The notes under the pieces: generated by a model | What the model was told of the DNA's origin: nothing | The model's database searches: none | The model's input: the letters and a program-made list of their open reading frames with translations, nothing else | Shown: positions 26,102 through 34,932 of the stretch, in pieces | Position numbering within the stretch: position 1 is the first letter of the stretch | Layout of the letters: the number at the start of each line of letters is the position of its first letter | NCBI RefSeq assembly: GCF_014640115.1 | Contig: NZ_BMGI01000004.1 | Coordinates: 62,001 to 126,000 of the forward strand | DNA from: Sinisalibacter lacisalsi | GTDB taxonomy: Bacteria > Pseudomonadota > Alphaproteobacteria > Rhodobacterales > Rhodobacteraceae | Reading direction: 5' to 3' | Length of the DNA stretch: 64,000 bases | Made by a program: the position numbers and the translations under genes

Positions 26102-27220
26102 CTATTCCTGCATTTCCCGCGCAGCGGCGAGCGCCTTGGGCAGAGCGCTCGCGAAAACGTCGAGCATTTCCGGCGTGCCGGCCGAAACGCGGATGCAGCG
26201 ATCGAGCGGGGCGACGCCGGGCATCCGCACGAAAACGTCGCGCTCGGCCAGTTCCTCCAGCACCCGGCGCGCGAAGGCGCCATCGCCGCCGCAATCGACG
26301 GCGACGAAATTGGTGGCCGAGGGCAGCGGCTTGAGCCCGTTGGCGGTGGCGATCTCGGCGATCCGCCCGCGCGCGACCGACACCTTGGCGCGCACTTCCG
26401 TTAGCCAGTTGCGATCTGCGAGCGCCGCCAGCGCCCCGGCCTGGCTCACCCGGGACAGGCCGAAATGGTTGCGCACCTTGTCGAAGGCGGCAACCAGCTC
26501 CGGCGCGCCCAGAGCGTAGCCCACCCGCGCCCCGGCGAGGCCATGGGCCTTGGAGAAGGTGCGCATGCGGATCACCCGCGGATCGTCCGGGTCGACCTCG
26601 GGCGCGGTGCCTTCGGGCGCGAACTCGATATAGGCCTCGTCGAGCACCATGAGCGTGCCCTCGGGCAGCGCCTCGATCATTGCCGTGATCCGCTCGGCGC
26701 CATGCCAGGTGCCCATCGGGTTGTCGGGGTTGGAGATGTAGACGAGCTTGGCCCCGGTCTCGCGCGCGGTGGCGATCAGCGCGTCGGGGTCTTCGCGGTC
26801 CTGCGAAAAGGGCACGGTGACCAGCTCGCCGCCGAAGCCGGTGACGTGGTAATTGAAGGTCGGGTAGGCGCCGCGCGAGGTGACCACCTTGTCGCCCGGG
26901 GCCACGGTGAGGCGCACGAGGTTGCCGAGCAGCCCGTCGATCCCCTCGCCGATGGTCAGGTGCGCCGTGCCCACCCCCAGCTCGGCGGCCAGCGCCGCCT
27001 TCAGCTCGAAGCTTTCCGAATCGCCGTATTTCCACGTGTCCGCCGCCGCCTCGCACATCGCCGCCACGGCATGGGGCGAGGGGCCGAAGACGCTCTCGTT
27101 GGCGCCGAGCCGGGCGCGGAACGGGCGCCCGCGCGCGCGTTCAAGCGCCTCGGGGCCGACGAAGGGCTCGCTGGCGGGAAGCGCGGCGACGAGCGGGGTG
27201 AAGCGGGGTCCGTGTGTCAT
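26102..27220 (-). CDS. Class I/II aminotransferase, histidinol-phosphate type
   Basis: This 372-residue PLP enzyme of the HisC/aspartate aminotransferase type has LGANESVFGPSP near the N-terminus, SNPDNPMGT, the DEAYIEF segment and the PLP lysine in RTFSKAHGLAGARVGYA, which are typical of histidinol-phosphate aminotransferases. Rhodobacterales usually carry several HisC-like copies, and there are no his genes around it, so it may act on another amino acid (for example aromatic). ATG 27220 is chosen because the conserved region starts soon after; upstream frame is low-complexity. Confidence 0.8.
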   Translation of the reverse strand: MTHGPRFTPLVAALPASEPFVGPEALERARGRPFRARLGANESVFGPSPHAVAAMCEAAADTWKYGDSESFELKAALAAELGVGTAHLTIGEGIDGLLGNLVRLTVAPGDKVVTSRGAYPTFNYHVTGFGGELVTVPFSQDREDPDALIATARETGAKLVYISNPDNPMGTWHGAERITAMIEALPEGTLMVLDEAYIEFAPEGTAPEVDPDDPRVIRMRTFSKAHGLAGARVGYALGAPELVAAFDKVRNHFGLSRVSQAGALAALADRNWLTEVRAKVSVARGRIAEIATANGLKPLPSATNFVAVDCGGDGAFARRVLEELAERDVFVRMPGVAPLDRCIRVSAGTPEMLDVFASALPKALAAAREMQE

Positions 27221-27333
27221 GCCCGCATTTCGCCCGAAAGCGGGGCCGGGGGCAAGGGGGGGGCGCGCCGCGCTTGCAGGCCGGGCGGCTGCCGTCCTAA
27301 GATGAGGGGCAACTATCGACGTGGGGAAAGGCG

Positions 27334-28464
27334 ATGAAAACGAGGTCAACCGGGCGTTTCGCCCTGGCCGCGCTGTTCGCCCTCGCCACCGCGGGCGCGA
27401 CGGCCCAGGGCCGCAGCTTCAGCGCCGAAGGGTCCGACACGATCATGGGCGTCGGCGCGCGCCACATCGCGATGGGCGGCACCGGCACCGCCACCGCCGA
27501 CGACCCGCACGCGGTGTTCTACAATCCCGCCAGGCTCGCCGGCATCGACTCGGTGATCGTCAGCGGCACCCGCCAACTCGACGCCACGCTCCGGCCCTAC
27601 ACCTTCATCGGGGCGACCCTGCCGATTGACCTGTTTTCCGACGCGGGCCTCGATCTCACCTTCGGCGTGGCGCGCTACAACCGGGTGCACGCGCGCTCCA
27701 GCGGCGCCTTCGGCGCGGGGGAGCCCGAGAGCATCTTCCTGCGCCTTCTGCTGCCCGGCATCTCCGGCACCTTCGACGGCGATATCGATTCCAAGACACT
27801 GGTAAACCGCTTCGCCGTCGGGCTGCGGCACGAGGCGATCCCGGGGCTGAGCATCGGCGCCAACGTCGACTGGATCGACTGCAAGACCGAAACCTGCGGG
27901 GTTCACGGCACCTCGAACGGCTTCGAGAGCCGCTCGGTGCACGCCACGGCGCTGAGCTTCGGCCTCGGGGTGAGCTATGAACTGACCGAGCGCCTCACGG
28001 TCGCGGCCTCGTTTTCCGACATCGCCACCACGCTCGACGTGAGCACCATCGTGACCGACGACAACGGCACGCGTGCGAGCGGGTTCCAGGCCGACCTGCC
28101 GCGCAAGCTGAACATCGAAGCCGCCTTCGCGATGACCGACCGGCTGCTCTTCGCCGCGGGCTACCAGAAGTTCTGGGGCACCTACGGCAATTACGCGCTC
28201 AATTTCGAAACCGTCCACGCCGGGGTGGAATGGGCGCGCAGCGACGCCCTGACCTGGCGCGCCGGGTTCTGGGCGCCGCTCGACCTTTCGGCGACCAATG
28301 GCTTGAGCTTCAACCCGCCGTTCCCGCTGGCGCCGACGCTGGGCATGGGCTGGCGCTGGGGCGCGATAACGACCGACCTGGCGCTCTACGCCCATCCGCT
28401 GATGACGATGCACGAGAAGGCGCCCGCGCTGTCGGCCGACCTCACGGTCAGCTACCGGTTCTGA
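27334..28464 (+). CDS. Outer membrane beta-barrel protein (FadL/PorV-like)
   Basis: This 376-residue protein has a signal peptide (to about ATAGATAQG), then the segment ARHIAMGGTGTATADDPHAVFYNPARLAG that is typical of FadL/OMPP1- and PorV-type barrels, in which the N-terminus fills the pore. Alternating beta strands continue to a C-terminal phenylalanine (VSYRF), the outer membrane assembly signal. Transport of hydrophobic molecules is the family's usual role; the substrate is unknown. No operon partners are visible: neighbours are convergent or divergent. Confidence 0.8.
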   Translation: MKTRSTGRFALAALFALATAGATAQGRSFSAEGSDTIMGVGARHIAMGGTGTATADDPHAVFYNPARLAGIDSVIVSGTRQLDATLRPYTFIGATLPIDLFSDAGLDLTFGVARYNRVHARSSGAFGAGEPESIFLRLLLPGISGTFDGDIDSKTLVNRFAVGLRHEAIPGLSIGANVDWIDCKTETCGVHGTSNGFESRSVHATALSFGLGVSYELTERLTVAASFSDIATTLDVSTIVTDDNGTRASGFQADLPRKLNIEAAFAMTDRLLFAAGYQKFWGTYGNYALNFETVHAGVEWARSDALTWRAGFWAPLDLSATNGLSFNPPFPLAPTLGMGWRWGAITTDLALYAHPLMTMHEKAPALSADLTVSYRF

Positions 28465-28473
28465 GCCAGGGTC

Positions 28474-28809
28474 TCAGCGGCCGAGAAAGCGCAGCCGGGC
28501 CTCGCGGGCGATGGCGTATTTCAACTCGAGATCGGCGATCGCGGTCATCAGCCGCTTCTTGTCCGCCGGGTCGGTGGCCGCGGCCCAGGCCTTGCGGGCC
28601 TCGTCCAGGCGGGCTTTCAGCTTCAACTCCTCCGGCATAGCACCGGCCTCGGCCATGATCCGGTGGCCGATAGCGTCGCCGGGGTCGATGAAAGCGTCGC
28701 CGGGCCGGTCGGGCAGCGGCTTGCCCTCGCCGGCGAGGCCCTTGAGCTTGCCCTCGGCCTCGGCTTTGCGGATCTGCTGTTCGGTCAGGCGGTGCCAGCT
28801 TTTGATCAT
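28474..28809 (-). CDS. DUF1992 protein
   Basis: This 111-residue protein has the DUF1992 (DnaJC28-conserved) domain: AGEGKPLPDRPGDAF and GHRIMAEAGAMPEELKLKARLDEARKAW are the recognisable blocks. The family is found widely in bacteria and in the J-protein DNAJC28, but its function is not established. It is convergent with the barrel gene (stops about 10 bases apart) and lies downstream of valS. Confidence 0.9.
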   Translation of the reverse strand: MIKSWHRLTEQQIRKAEAEGKLKGLAGEGKPLPDRPGDAFIDPGDAIGHRIMAEAGAMPEELKLKARLDEARKAWAAATDPADKKRLMTAIADLELKYAIAREARLRFLGR

Positions 28810-28861
28810 GTCACACCTCTCCCGGCATATGTCGGTGTTCCCGGGCGGGCGTGCAACAATG

Positions 28862-28913
28862 GAGCGCCTTCGGCGCGCTCTTTTGTCTCGGCCCCGTCCT
28901 GGCGGACGGGGCC
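28862..28913 (-). terminator. Double hairpin downstream of valS
   Basis: Reading on the minus strand after the valS stop, a 9-bp stem (28890-28898 with 28905-28913, GGCCCCGTC/GACGGGGCC) is followed by a 6-bp stem (28862-28867 with 28875-28880). Both are in the 147-base gap before the DUF1992 gene. The plus-strand reading of the second hairpin is followed by TTTT, so it may act in either direction. Confidence 0.55.
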
Positions 28914-28925
28914 TCGGGGGCCTCC

Positions 28926-28952
28926 GGCGGAGGTATTTTCGCCAGGATGAAG
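28926..28952 (+). repeat. GGTATTT-type intergenic repeat
   Basis: Short palindromic element with CCTCC/GGAGG just before it, then AGGTATTTTCGCCAGGATGAAG-like sequence. Similar elements occur at 44814-44845 and 58368-58394 in other intergenic gaps of this window. Confidence 0.4.
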
Positions 28953-28956
28953 CGGC

Positions 28957-31900
28957 TCAGCCGATCTCGGCGAGGCGGGCGAGCGCCTCGCGCAGCTTGC
29001 CGGCTTCCTCCTCGCGCTGGGCGAGGTTGTCGCGCGCCTCGGCGACGATTTCCTCCGGCGCGCTTTCGGCGAACTTGGGGTTATCGAGCCGGCCACGCAG
29101 GCCGCCGATCTCCTTTTCGAGCTTGGCGAGGCTTTTCTCCAGCCGGGCCTTTTCCTCGCCGACGTCGATGATGTCGGCCAACGGCAGGGCGAAGGTGGCG
29201 CCCTCGGCGGGAATGGTGACGCAGCCCTTCGGCAGGGTTGCGAGATCGGCGAGGCTGTCGATCCGTGCCATACGCTTGATCAGTGCCTCGTTGGCGGCCC
29301 AGGCGGCGCGGGCGGCCTCGTCGCTTTCCTGCCGGATCACCGGGATTTTCAGCCCCGCGGGGACGTGCATCTGGGCGCGTGCCGAGCGGATATCCTCGAT
29401 CAGCCGGATCACCCAGTTCATCTCGCGGTCGGCCGCCGGGTCGATCAGGCTGGCGCCGTATGTGGGCCAGTCGGCGTGGACGAGCAGTTCGTCGCGCCGG
29501 GTGATCTCGCCCCAGAGCTCTTCGGTGATGAAGGGCATGAACGGGTGCAGCAGGATCAGGCACTGGTCGATGACCCAGGCCATGGTGGCGCGGGTTTCGG
29601 CCACCACGGCTTCATCTTCGCTTGCAAGCAGGGGCTTGGAGAACTCGACGTACCAGTCGCAGACCTTGCCCCAGACGTAAGCGTAGAGGCCGTTCGCGGC
29701 ATCGTTGAAGCGGTAGGCGGCGAGGGCTTCGTCGACGGTTTCGCGGATGCGGGCGGTTTCGCCGACGATCCAGGTGTTGACCGTCTGCTCGACCGAGGCC
29801 GGATCGAAGCCCTCGACGGGCTTGCATTCGTTCATCTCGGCGAAGCGCGCGGCGTTCCACAGCTTGGTGCCGAAGTTGCGGTAGCCCTTGATGCGCTCTT
29901 CCGAGAGCTTGAGCACGCCGCCGATCGCCGCCATCGAGGCATTGGTGAAGCGCAGCGCGTCGGCGCCGTATTCATCGATGATCTCCAGCGGGTCGATGAC
30001 GTTGCCGGTGGTCTTCGACATCTTCTTGCCCTTCTCGTCGCGCACCAGCTGGTGCAGGTAGACGGTGTGGAAGGGCACTTCGCCGGTGACGGCGAGCTGC
30101 ATCATCATCATCCGCGCGACCCAGAAGAACAGGATGTCGAAGCCGGTGACGAGCACGTCGGTGGGGAAGTATTTCTCGAATTCCGGCGTTTTCTCCGGCC
30201 AGCCCAGCGTGCCGATCGGCCAGAGGCCGGAGGAGAACCAGGTGTCGAGCACGTCCGCGTCGCGCCAGACCGGGTAGACCAGCCGGGTCGGATCCTGGTT
30301 GACGACGTAATCGGCGAGGCTCTCGGCCATCATCTCGACGGCAGCCGCCTTGTCGGCGACCTCGACGACGCGGGCATGGGCCAGAGGCGCCGGGGTGTCG
30401 GCGTTGTCGTCGAGGAAGCGATCCTTCACCGCCTCGAAAGTGGCGGCGCAGTGGTAGACCTCGCCGAGGTTCACCAGCCCGCCGTCGAGGAACATGCGCA
30501 GCACGTCGAGATGGTCGATCTCGCCGTCGTCGTAGACGTTGCCCTCGTAGGACAGATCGAGCCCGTACCAGACCGGAATCTGGTGGCCCCACCAGAGCTG
30601 GCGCGAGATGCACCAGGGCTCGATGTTCTCGAGCCAGTGGTAATAGGTCTTCTCGCCCGAGGCGGGGATGATCTTCGTGCGCCCCTCGCGCACGGCGTCG
30701 AGCGCGGGGCCCACCACCTTCTCGGCATCGACGAACCACTGGTCGGTGAGCATCGGCTCGATCACCACCTTCGAGCGGTCGCCGAAGGGCTGCATGATCG
30801 GCTTGCTTTCGACGTAAGGCACGCGGTTGCCTTCCTCGTCGGTGACCATGACGGCGAGGCCCTCGGCGTTGATTTCCTCGATGATCCGCTTGCGTGCCTC
30901 GAACCGGTCGAGTCCGCGCAGGTGGTCGGGGATGAGGTTCAGCGTGTCGACCTCTTCGAGGGTGAAGGAGGTGCCGCCGGCGATGGCCTGGGCGCGGCGG
31001 GCGCAGTCTTCGTAAGGCAGGCCGTCGTCGCGCATGTGGCCGCGCGTGTCCATCAGCCGGTACATCGGGATGCCGTTGCGGCTGGCGACGGCGTAGTCGT
31101 TGAAATCATGCGCGCCGGTGATCTTGACCGCGCCGGAGCCGAAATCCGGATCGGGGTAGTCGTCGGTGATGATCGGGATCAGGCGCCGGTGTTCGCGCGG
31201 GCCCACGGGGATCTCGCACAGCTTGCCGACGATCGGGGCGTAGCGCTCATCGGAGGGGTGCACCGCCACCGCGCCGTCGCCCAGCATGGTCTCGGGCCGG
31301 GTGGTGGCGATGGAGATCCAGTCGCGCTCCTCCTCGAAGACGACGTTGCCGTCCTCGTCCTTCTCGACGTAGGTGTAGGTTTCGCCGCCCGCGAGCGGAT
31401 ACTTGAAGTGCCACATGTGGCCGGCGACCTCGATGTTCTCCACCTCGAGATCGGAGATCGCGGTTTCGAAATGCGGGTCCCAGTTGACCAGCCGCTTGCC
31501 GCGGTAGATCAGCCCCTTCTGGTACATGTCGACGAAGACCTTGATCACCGCGTCGTGGAAATCGGGGGAGTTCTCGTGGCCGGTGCGCTGGTCGCCGGGG
31601 GCGCCGGCCATGGTGAAGGCGTTGCGCTCCCAGTCGCAGGAGGCGCCGAGGCGTTTGAGCTGCTCGACGATGGTGGAGCCGTACTTGCCCTTCCATTCCC
31701 AGACCTTGGCGAGGAAGTCCTCGCGGCTCAGGTCGGTGCGGCGCAGGTTGCTCTCGGCCTTGAGCATCTTTTCGACCTGCAGCTGCGTGGCGATGCCGGC
31801 ATGGTCCTGCCCTGGCTGCCACAGCGTGTCGAAGCCGCGCATCCGGTGCCAGCGCACGAGGATGTCCTGCAGGGTGTTGTTGAAGGCGTGCCCGACGTGC

Positions 31901-32055
31901 AGCGCGCCGGTGACGTTGGGCGGCGGGATCATGATGCAGAAGCTCTCGGCCCCCGGCTTGGCGTTGGCGCCGGCGCGGAAGGCGTGGGCTTCGTCCCACT
32001 TGCCGATGATCCGCGGTTCGGCGGCGGCGGCGTCGAAGGTTTTTTCCATGGCCAT
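28957..32055 (-). CDS. valS: Valyl-tRNA synthetase
   Basis: This 1032-residue class I aminoacyl-tRNA synthetase charges tRNA-Val. The HIGH signature is in [15 protein letters not shown] near residue 45 and the KMSKS signature reads [12 protein letters not shown]. Between them is the CP1 editing domain; at the C-terminus lies the anticodon domain and a coiled coil ([22 protein letters not shown]), as usual for ValRS. ATG 32055 and ATG 32049 are both possible starts (MAMEKTF or MEKTF). In many alphaproteobacteria valS lies directly by the DUF2497 gene; here they are about 9 kb apart. Confidence 0.98.
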   Translation of the reverse strand: MAMEKTFDAAAAEPRIIGKWDEAHAFRAGANAKPGAESFCIMIPPPNVTGALHVGHAFNNTLQDILVRWHRMRGFDTLWQPGQDHAGIATQLQVEKMLKAESNLRRTDLSREDFLAKVWEWKGKYGSTIVEQLKRLGASCDWERNAFTMAGAPGDQRTGHENSPDFHDAVIKVFVDMYQKGLIYRGKRLVNWDPHFETAISDLEVENIEVAGHMWHFKYPLAGGETYTYVEKDEDGNVVFEEERDWISIATTRPETMLGDGAVAVHPSDERYAPIVGKLCEIPVGPREHRRLIPIITDDYPDPDFGSGAVKITGAHDFNDYAVASRNGIPMYRLMDTRGHMRDDGLPYEDCARRAQAIAGGTSFTLEEVDTLNLIPDHLRGLDRFEARKRIIEEINAEGLAVMVTDEEGNRVPYVESKPIMQPFGDRSKVVIEPMLTDQWFVDAEKVVGPALDAVREGRTKIIPASGEKTYYHWLENIEPWCISRQLWWGHQIPVWYGLDLSYEGNVYDDGEIDHLDVLRMFLDGGLVNLGEVYHCAATFEAVKDRFLDDNADTPAPLAHARVVEVADKAAAVEMMAESLADYVVNQDPTRLVYPVWRDADVLDTWFSSGLWPIGTLGWPEKTPEFEKYFPTDVLVTGFDILFFWVARMMMMQLAVTGEVPFHTVYLHQLVRDEKGKKMSKTTGNVIDPLEIIDEYGADALRFTNASMAAIGGVLKLSEERIKGYRNFGTKLWNAARFAEMNECKPVEGFDPASVEQTVNTWIVGETARIRETVDEALAAYRFNDAANGLYAYVWGKVCDWYVEFSKPLLASEDEAVVAETRATMAWVIDQCLILLHPFMPFITEELWGEITRRDELLVHADWPTYGASLIDPAADREMNWVIRLIEDIRSARAQMHVPAGLKIPVIRQESDEAARAAWAANEALIKRMARIDSLADLATLPKGCVTIPAEGATFALPLADIIDVGEEKARLEKSLAKLEKEIGGLRGRLDNPKFAESAPEEIVAEARDNLAQREEEAGKLREALARLAEIG

Positions 32056-32198
32056 GGCGGGATCCCGTTCTCGTCTGTCGCTTGTCGTCGGGTGTTTACC
32101 CGAGGGGCGCGGTGAGGGGAAGGCGAAAGCCCCGTTTGCGCCCGGTTTCGGGTGACAGGGCCGCCTCGAGGGCTATGCTGGCGCCGGGAGGTGCCCGG

Positions 32199-33185
32199 AT
32201 GAACGATGTGCTCGCCTTTGCCTTCGCGCCCGATGGATCGGGCGGGGCGGTGGCCCCCGCGCCGCGGGCGGCGGATCAGCCCGTGCCCGAAGGCGGTTTT
32301 GCATGGGTGCACGTAAACGCCTCGGGGCCGGTGGGGCAGGGCTGGGTTGCCGGTGCGGGGTTCGACGCGATCACCCACGCCGCGCTCACCGCCACCGAAA
32401 CCCGGCCGCGCGCCACCGTGCATGGCCAGACCGTGCTGATGTCGCTGCGCGGGGTCAACCTCAACCCCGGTGCCGAGCCGGAGGACATGGTTTCGCTCAG
32501 GATCTACGTTTCGGCCCGGCTGGTGGTGACGGTGGAGCGGCGCGAGCTGAACGCGGTCGATGACGTGATCGCCGGGTTCGAGCGCGGCCCGGGCCCGACC
32601 AGCCCCGGTGAACTCATTGCCCGGATCGCGCTGCGCAGCGCCGACCGGACCGAGCCGGTGGTGGCCGCCCTCAACGAGCGCATTGATGATCTCGAAGCGG
32701 GAGAGCCCGGCACCCGGACCCGTGCCGACCAGCGTGGCGAACTCGCCGATATCCGCCGCATGGCGATCCTGATGCGGCGCTACTTGTTTCCCCAGCGCGA
32801 TGCGCTGTCCTCGCTGGAGATCGAGGATCTTGCTTGGCTGGACAGACACGCCCGCTCGCGGCTGCGCGAGGCGACCGAACGGGTGACCCGCCTCGCCGAG
32901 GAACTCGACGCGATCCGCGACCGCGCCCAGGTGGTGCACGACATGATCATCGACGCGCGTTCCGAGGCGATGAACCGGCAGATGCTTCTGCTCTCGGTCG
33001 TCTCGGCGGTGTTCCTGCCGCTCACCTTTCTCACCGGCCTGCTCGGGATCAACGTGGCGGGCATTCCCGGCGCCGCCTCGCCGCTGGCTTTCTGGTCGGT
33101 GGCCGGGCTGCTCTTGGCGCTGGCCGGCGGCCTGGTGTGGTTGTTCCGCAGGCTCGGGTTCCTCGGTGAAAGGCGAGCGAAGTGA
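32199..33185 (+). CDS. CorA/ZntB-family metal transporter
   Basis: This 328-residue protein has a large cytoplasmic N-terminal domain with a long helix (about residues 170-275) and two C-terminal membrane segments (MLLLSVVSAVFLPLTFLTGLLGI and FWSVAGLLLALAGGLVWLF). The pore motif reads GIN in place of GMN, a variant typical of the ZntB branch, which moves zinc. ATG 32199 follows GGGAGG. Ion specificity is inferred. It stands alone between divergent valS and the convergent Lrp gene. Confidence 0.85.
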   Translation: MNDVLAFAFAPDGSGGAVAPAPRAADQPVPEGGFAWVHVNASGPVGQGWVAGAGFDAITHAALTATETRPRATVHGQTVLMSLRGVNLNPGAEPEDMVSLRIYVSARLVVTVERRELNAVDDVIAGFERGPGPTSPGELIARIALRSADRTEPVVAALNERIDDLEAGEPGTRTRADQRGELADIRRMAILMRRYLFPQRDALSSLEIEDLAWLDRHARSRLREATERVTRLAEELDAIRDRAQVVHDMIIDARSEAMNRQMLLLSVVSAVFLPLTFLTGLLGINVAGIPGAASPLAFWSVAGLLLALAGGLVWLFRRLGFLGERRAK

Positions 33186-33201
33186 TCGGCCCCGCGGCGT
33201 T

Positions 33202-33633
33202 TCAGTTGCGCCGGTCGATCCGGGTGGAGAGGTGGATCAGGCTTTCCGAGCCGCGCACCCCGTCGAGCGCGCCGATCCGGTCGAGCGTGTCGTCAAGCTC
33301 CGCGGTCGAGCGCGCGGCGAGGCTCAGGATCATGTCGAACCGGCCCGAGGCGGTGTGGGCCGCCTCGACACCGGCCATCGCTTTCAGCCGGGTGAGGACC
33401 GCCGCGGTGGCGCGCGGCTCCAGCGTGAGCAGCACGGTGGCACGGATCGTCTCGCGGGCCGCGCTCTCGCCGAGCCGCAGGGCATAGCCGGCGATCACAC
33501 CGCGCGCCTCCAACCGGTCGATTCGCGCCTGAACGGTGGAGCGCGCGAGCCCGAGTTTGCGCGCCAGCGTGGCCACCGGGGTGCGGGCGTTTTTCGAGAG
33601 CAGGCGCAGGAGCGCGGTATCGGTTTCGTCCAT
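33202..33633 (-). CDS. Lrp/AsnC-family transcriptional regulator
   Basis: This 143-residue protein has an N-terminal helix-turn-helix (DTALLRLLSKNARTPVATLARKLGLARSTVQARIDRL) and a C-terminal RAM ligand-binding domain (TVLLTLEPRATAAVLTRLKA). ATG 33633 follows AAGGAAGC. It is divergent from the PLP decarboxylase gene with 113 bases between the starts, so it likely controls that gene in response to an amino acid or polyamine. The target is inferred from position. Confidence 0.88.
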   Translation of the reverse strand: MDETDTALLRLLSKNARTPVATLARKLGLARSTVQARIDRLEARGVIAGYALRLGESAARETIRATVLLTLEPRATAAVLTRLKAMAGVEAAHTASGRFDMILSLAARSTAELDDTLDRIGALDGVRGSESLIHLSTRIDRRN

Positions 33634-33746
33634 CTGTCGCTTCCTTCGGCGATATGACGACAAAATGTCGCGGATTCGCCGGTCTGTCACTTTGAATCGG
33701 CGGCACCGCTTCGCATTCTGAAAGAAACAGCGCAAGCGAGGTGAGC

Positions 33747-34901
33747 ATGAGCCGGTTTCCACAGGTCTGGGCAAGCGAGAGCGAGCATCTGCGCGCGGCG
33801 CGGCCCGAACATCCCGTCTATTATTTCGCCCCCGAGGCGCTGGCGCGCACCGCGCGGCGCTTCCGCTCGGGCTTTGACGGGCTGGTGACCTACGCGGTCA
33901 AGGCCAACCCCGAGCGCGCGGTGCTGGAAAACCTCGTGGCGGCGGGGGTGACGGCATTCGACGTGGCCTCGCCCGCCGAAATCGCGCTCGTGCGCGAAAT
34001 CGCGCCCGATGCGGCGCTGCATTACAACAACCCGGTGCGCTCGCGCAGCGAGATCGCGGCCGGGGTGGCCGCCGGTGTCGCCTCGTGGTCGGTCGACGGG
34101 ATGGGCGAGTTCGCCAAGCTCGTCGAGCAGGTGCCGCGCGGGGCGGAGGTCTCCGTTCGGCTCGCCTTGCCGGTGACCGGCGCGGCCTACGATTTCGGCT
34201 CGAAGTTCGGCGAGGGGCCGGAGGGGGCTGCAGAACTGCTCACGGCGGTGGCCGAGGCCGGGTTCACCCCGTCGATGACCTTCCACCCCGGCACCCAATG
34301 CGCCGATCCGGCGGCCTGGGCGCATTATGTCGAAACCTGCGCCGCGATCTCGCGCGCCACCGGTGTGCGGCTGGCCCGGCTCAACGTCGGCGGCGGCTTT
34401 CCCTCCGACCGGGGGAAGGGGGCGACGGCGCTCGAAGAGGTGTTCGACGCGATCCACGCCGCGCGCGACGCGGCCTTCGGCGCCGAGGCGCCGGGGCTGG
34501 TCTGCGAACCGGGGCGGGCGATGGTGGCCGAGGCCTTCACCCTCGGGCTCCAGGTCAAGGCCGAGCGCGCCTGCGGCAGCCTGTTCCTGAATGATGGCAT
34601 CTATGGCGCGCTCGCCGAGGCGCCGCTGATGGGAGCGGTGGAGCGCCTGCGCGTGGTCTCGCCCGAGGGCCGGCGGCGCCAGGGCGCGCCGCGCGCCCGG
34701 GTGCTCTACGGACCGACCTGCGATTCGATCGACCGCCTGCCCGAGCCGATCGACCTGCCCGGCGACGTGGCGGAGGGCGATTACATCCTGATCGACGGCA
34801 TGGGCGCCTATTCCACCGCCACCACCACGCGGTTCAACGGCTACGGCGCCTACGAGGTGGCAACGGTGCGGCGGGCTGGACATCGCCGAGGCACGCTTTA
34901 G
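33747..34901 (+). CDS. Type III PLP-dependent ornithine/lysine-type decarboxylase
   Basis: This 384-residue enzyme belongs to the alanine-racemase-fold decarboxylases, such as ornithine decarboxylase. The PLP lysine is in TYAVKANPERAVLENL near residue 54. Other family marks are TFHPGTQCADPAAW, LNVGGGFPS, EPGRAMVAEAF and the catalytic Cys in YGPTCDSIDRL, followed by DGMGAYSTATTTRFNGYGAYEV. This fits putrescine or cadaverine production. GTG 33741 or ATG 33747 could start it; ATG is preferred, with GAGG just upstream. The 113-base gap to the Lrp gene holds both promoters. Confidence 0.88.
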   Translation: MSRFPQVWASESEHLRAARPEHPVYYFAPEALARTARRFRSGFDGLVTYAVKANPERAVLENLVAAGVTAFDVASPAEIALVREIAPDAALHYNNPVRSRSEIAAGVAAGVASWSVDGMGEFAKLVEQVPRGAEVSVRLALPVTGAAYDFGSKFGEGPEGAAELLTAVAEAGFTPSMTFHPGTQCADPAAWAHYVETCAAISRATGVRLARLNVGGGFPSDRGKGATALEEVFDAIHAARDAAFGAEAPGLVCEPGRAMVAEAFTLGLQVKAERACGSLFLNDGIYGALAEAPLMGAVERLRVVSPEGRRRQGAPRARVLYGPTCDSIDRLPEPIDLPGDVAEGDYILIDGMGAYSTATTTRFNGYGAYEVATVRRAGHRRGTL

Positions 34902-34932
34902 GGTCTCGAGCGACACAACGCGCGAGGCAAGG

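Noticed and set aside
29365-32115. A 916-residue plus-strand frame opposite valS
   Set aside because: Antisense shadow of a highly GC-biased gene; valS has HIGH and KMSKS signatures in the right places.
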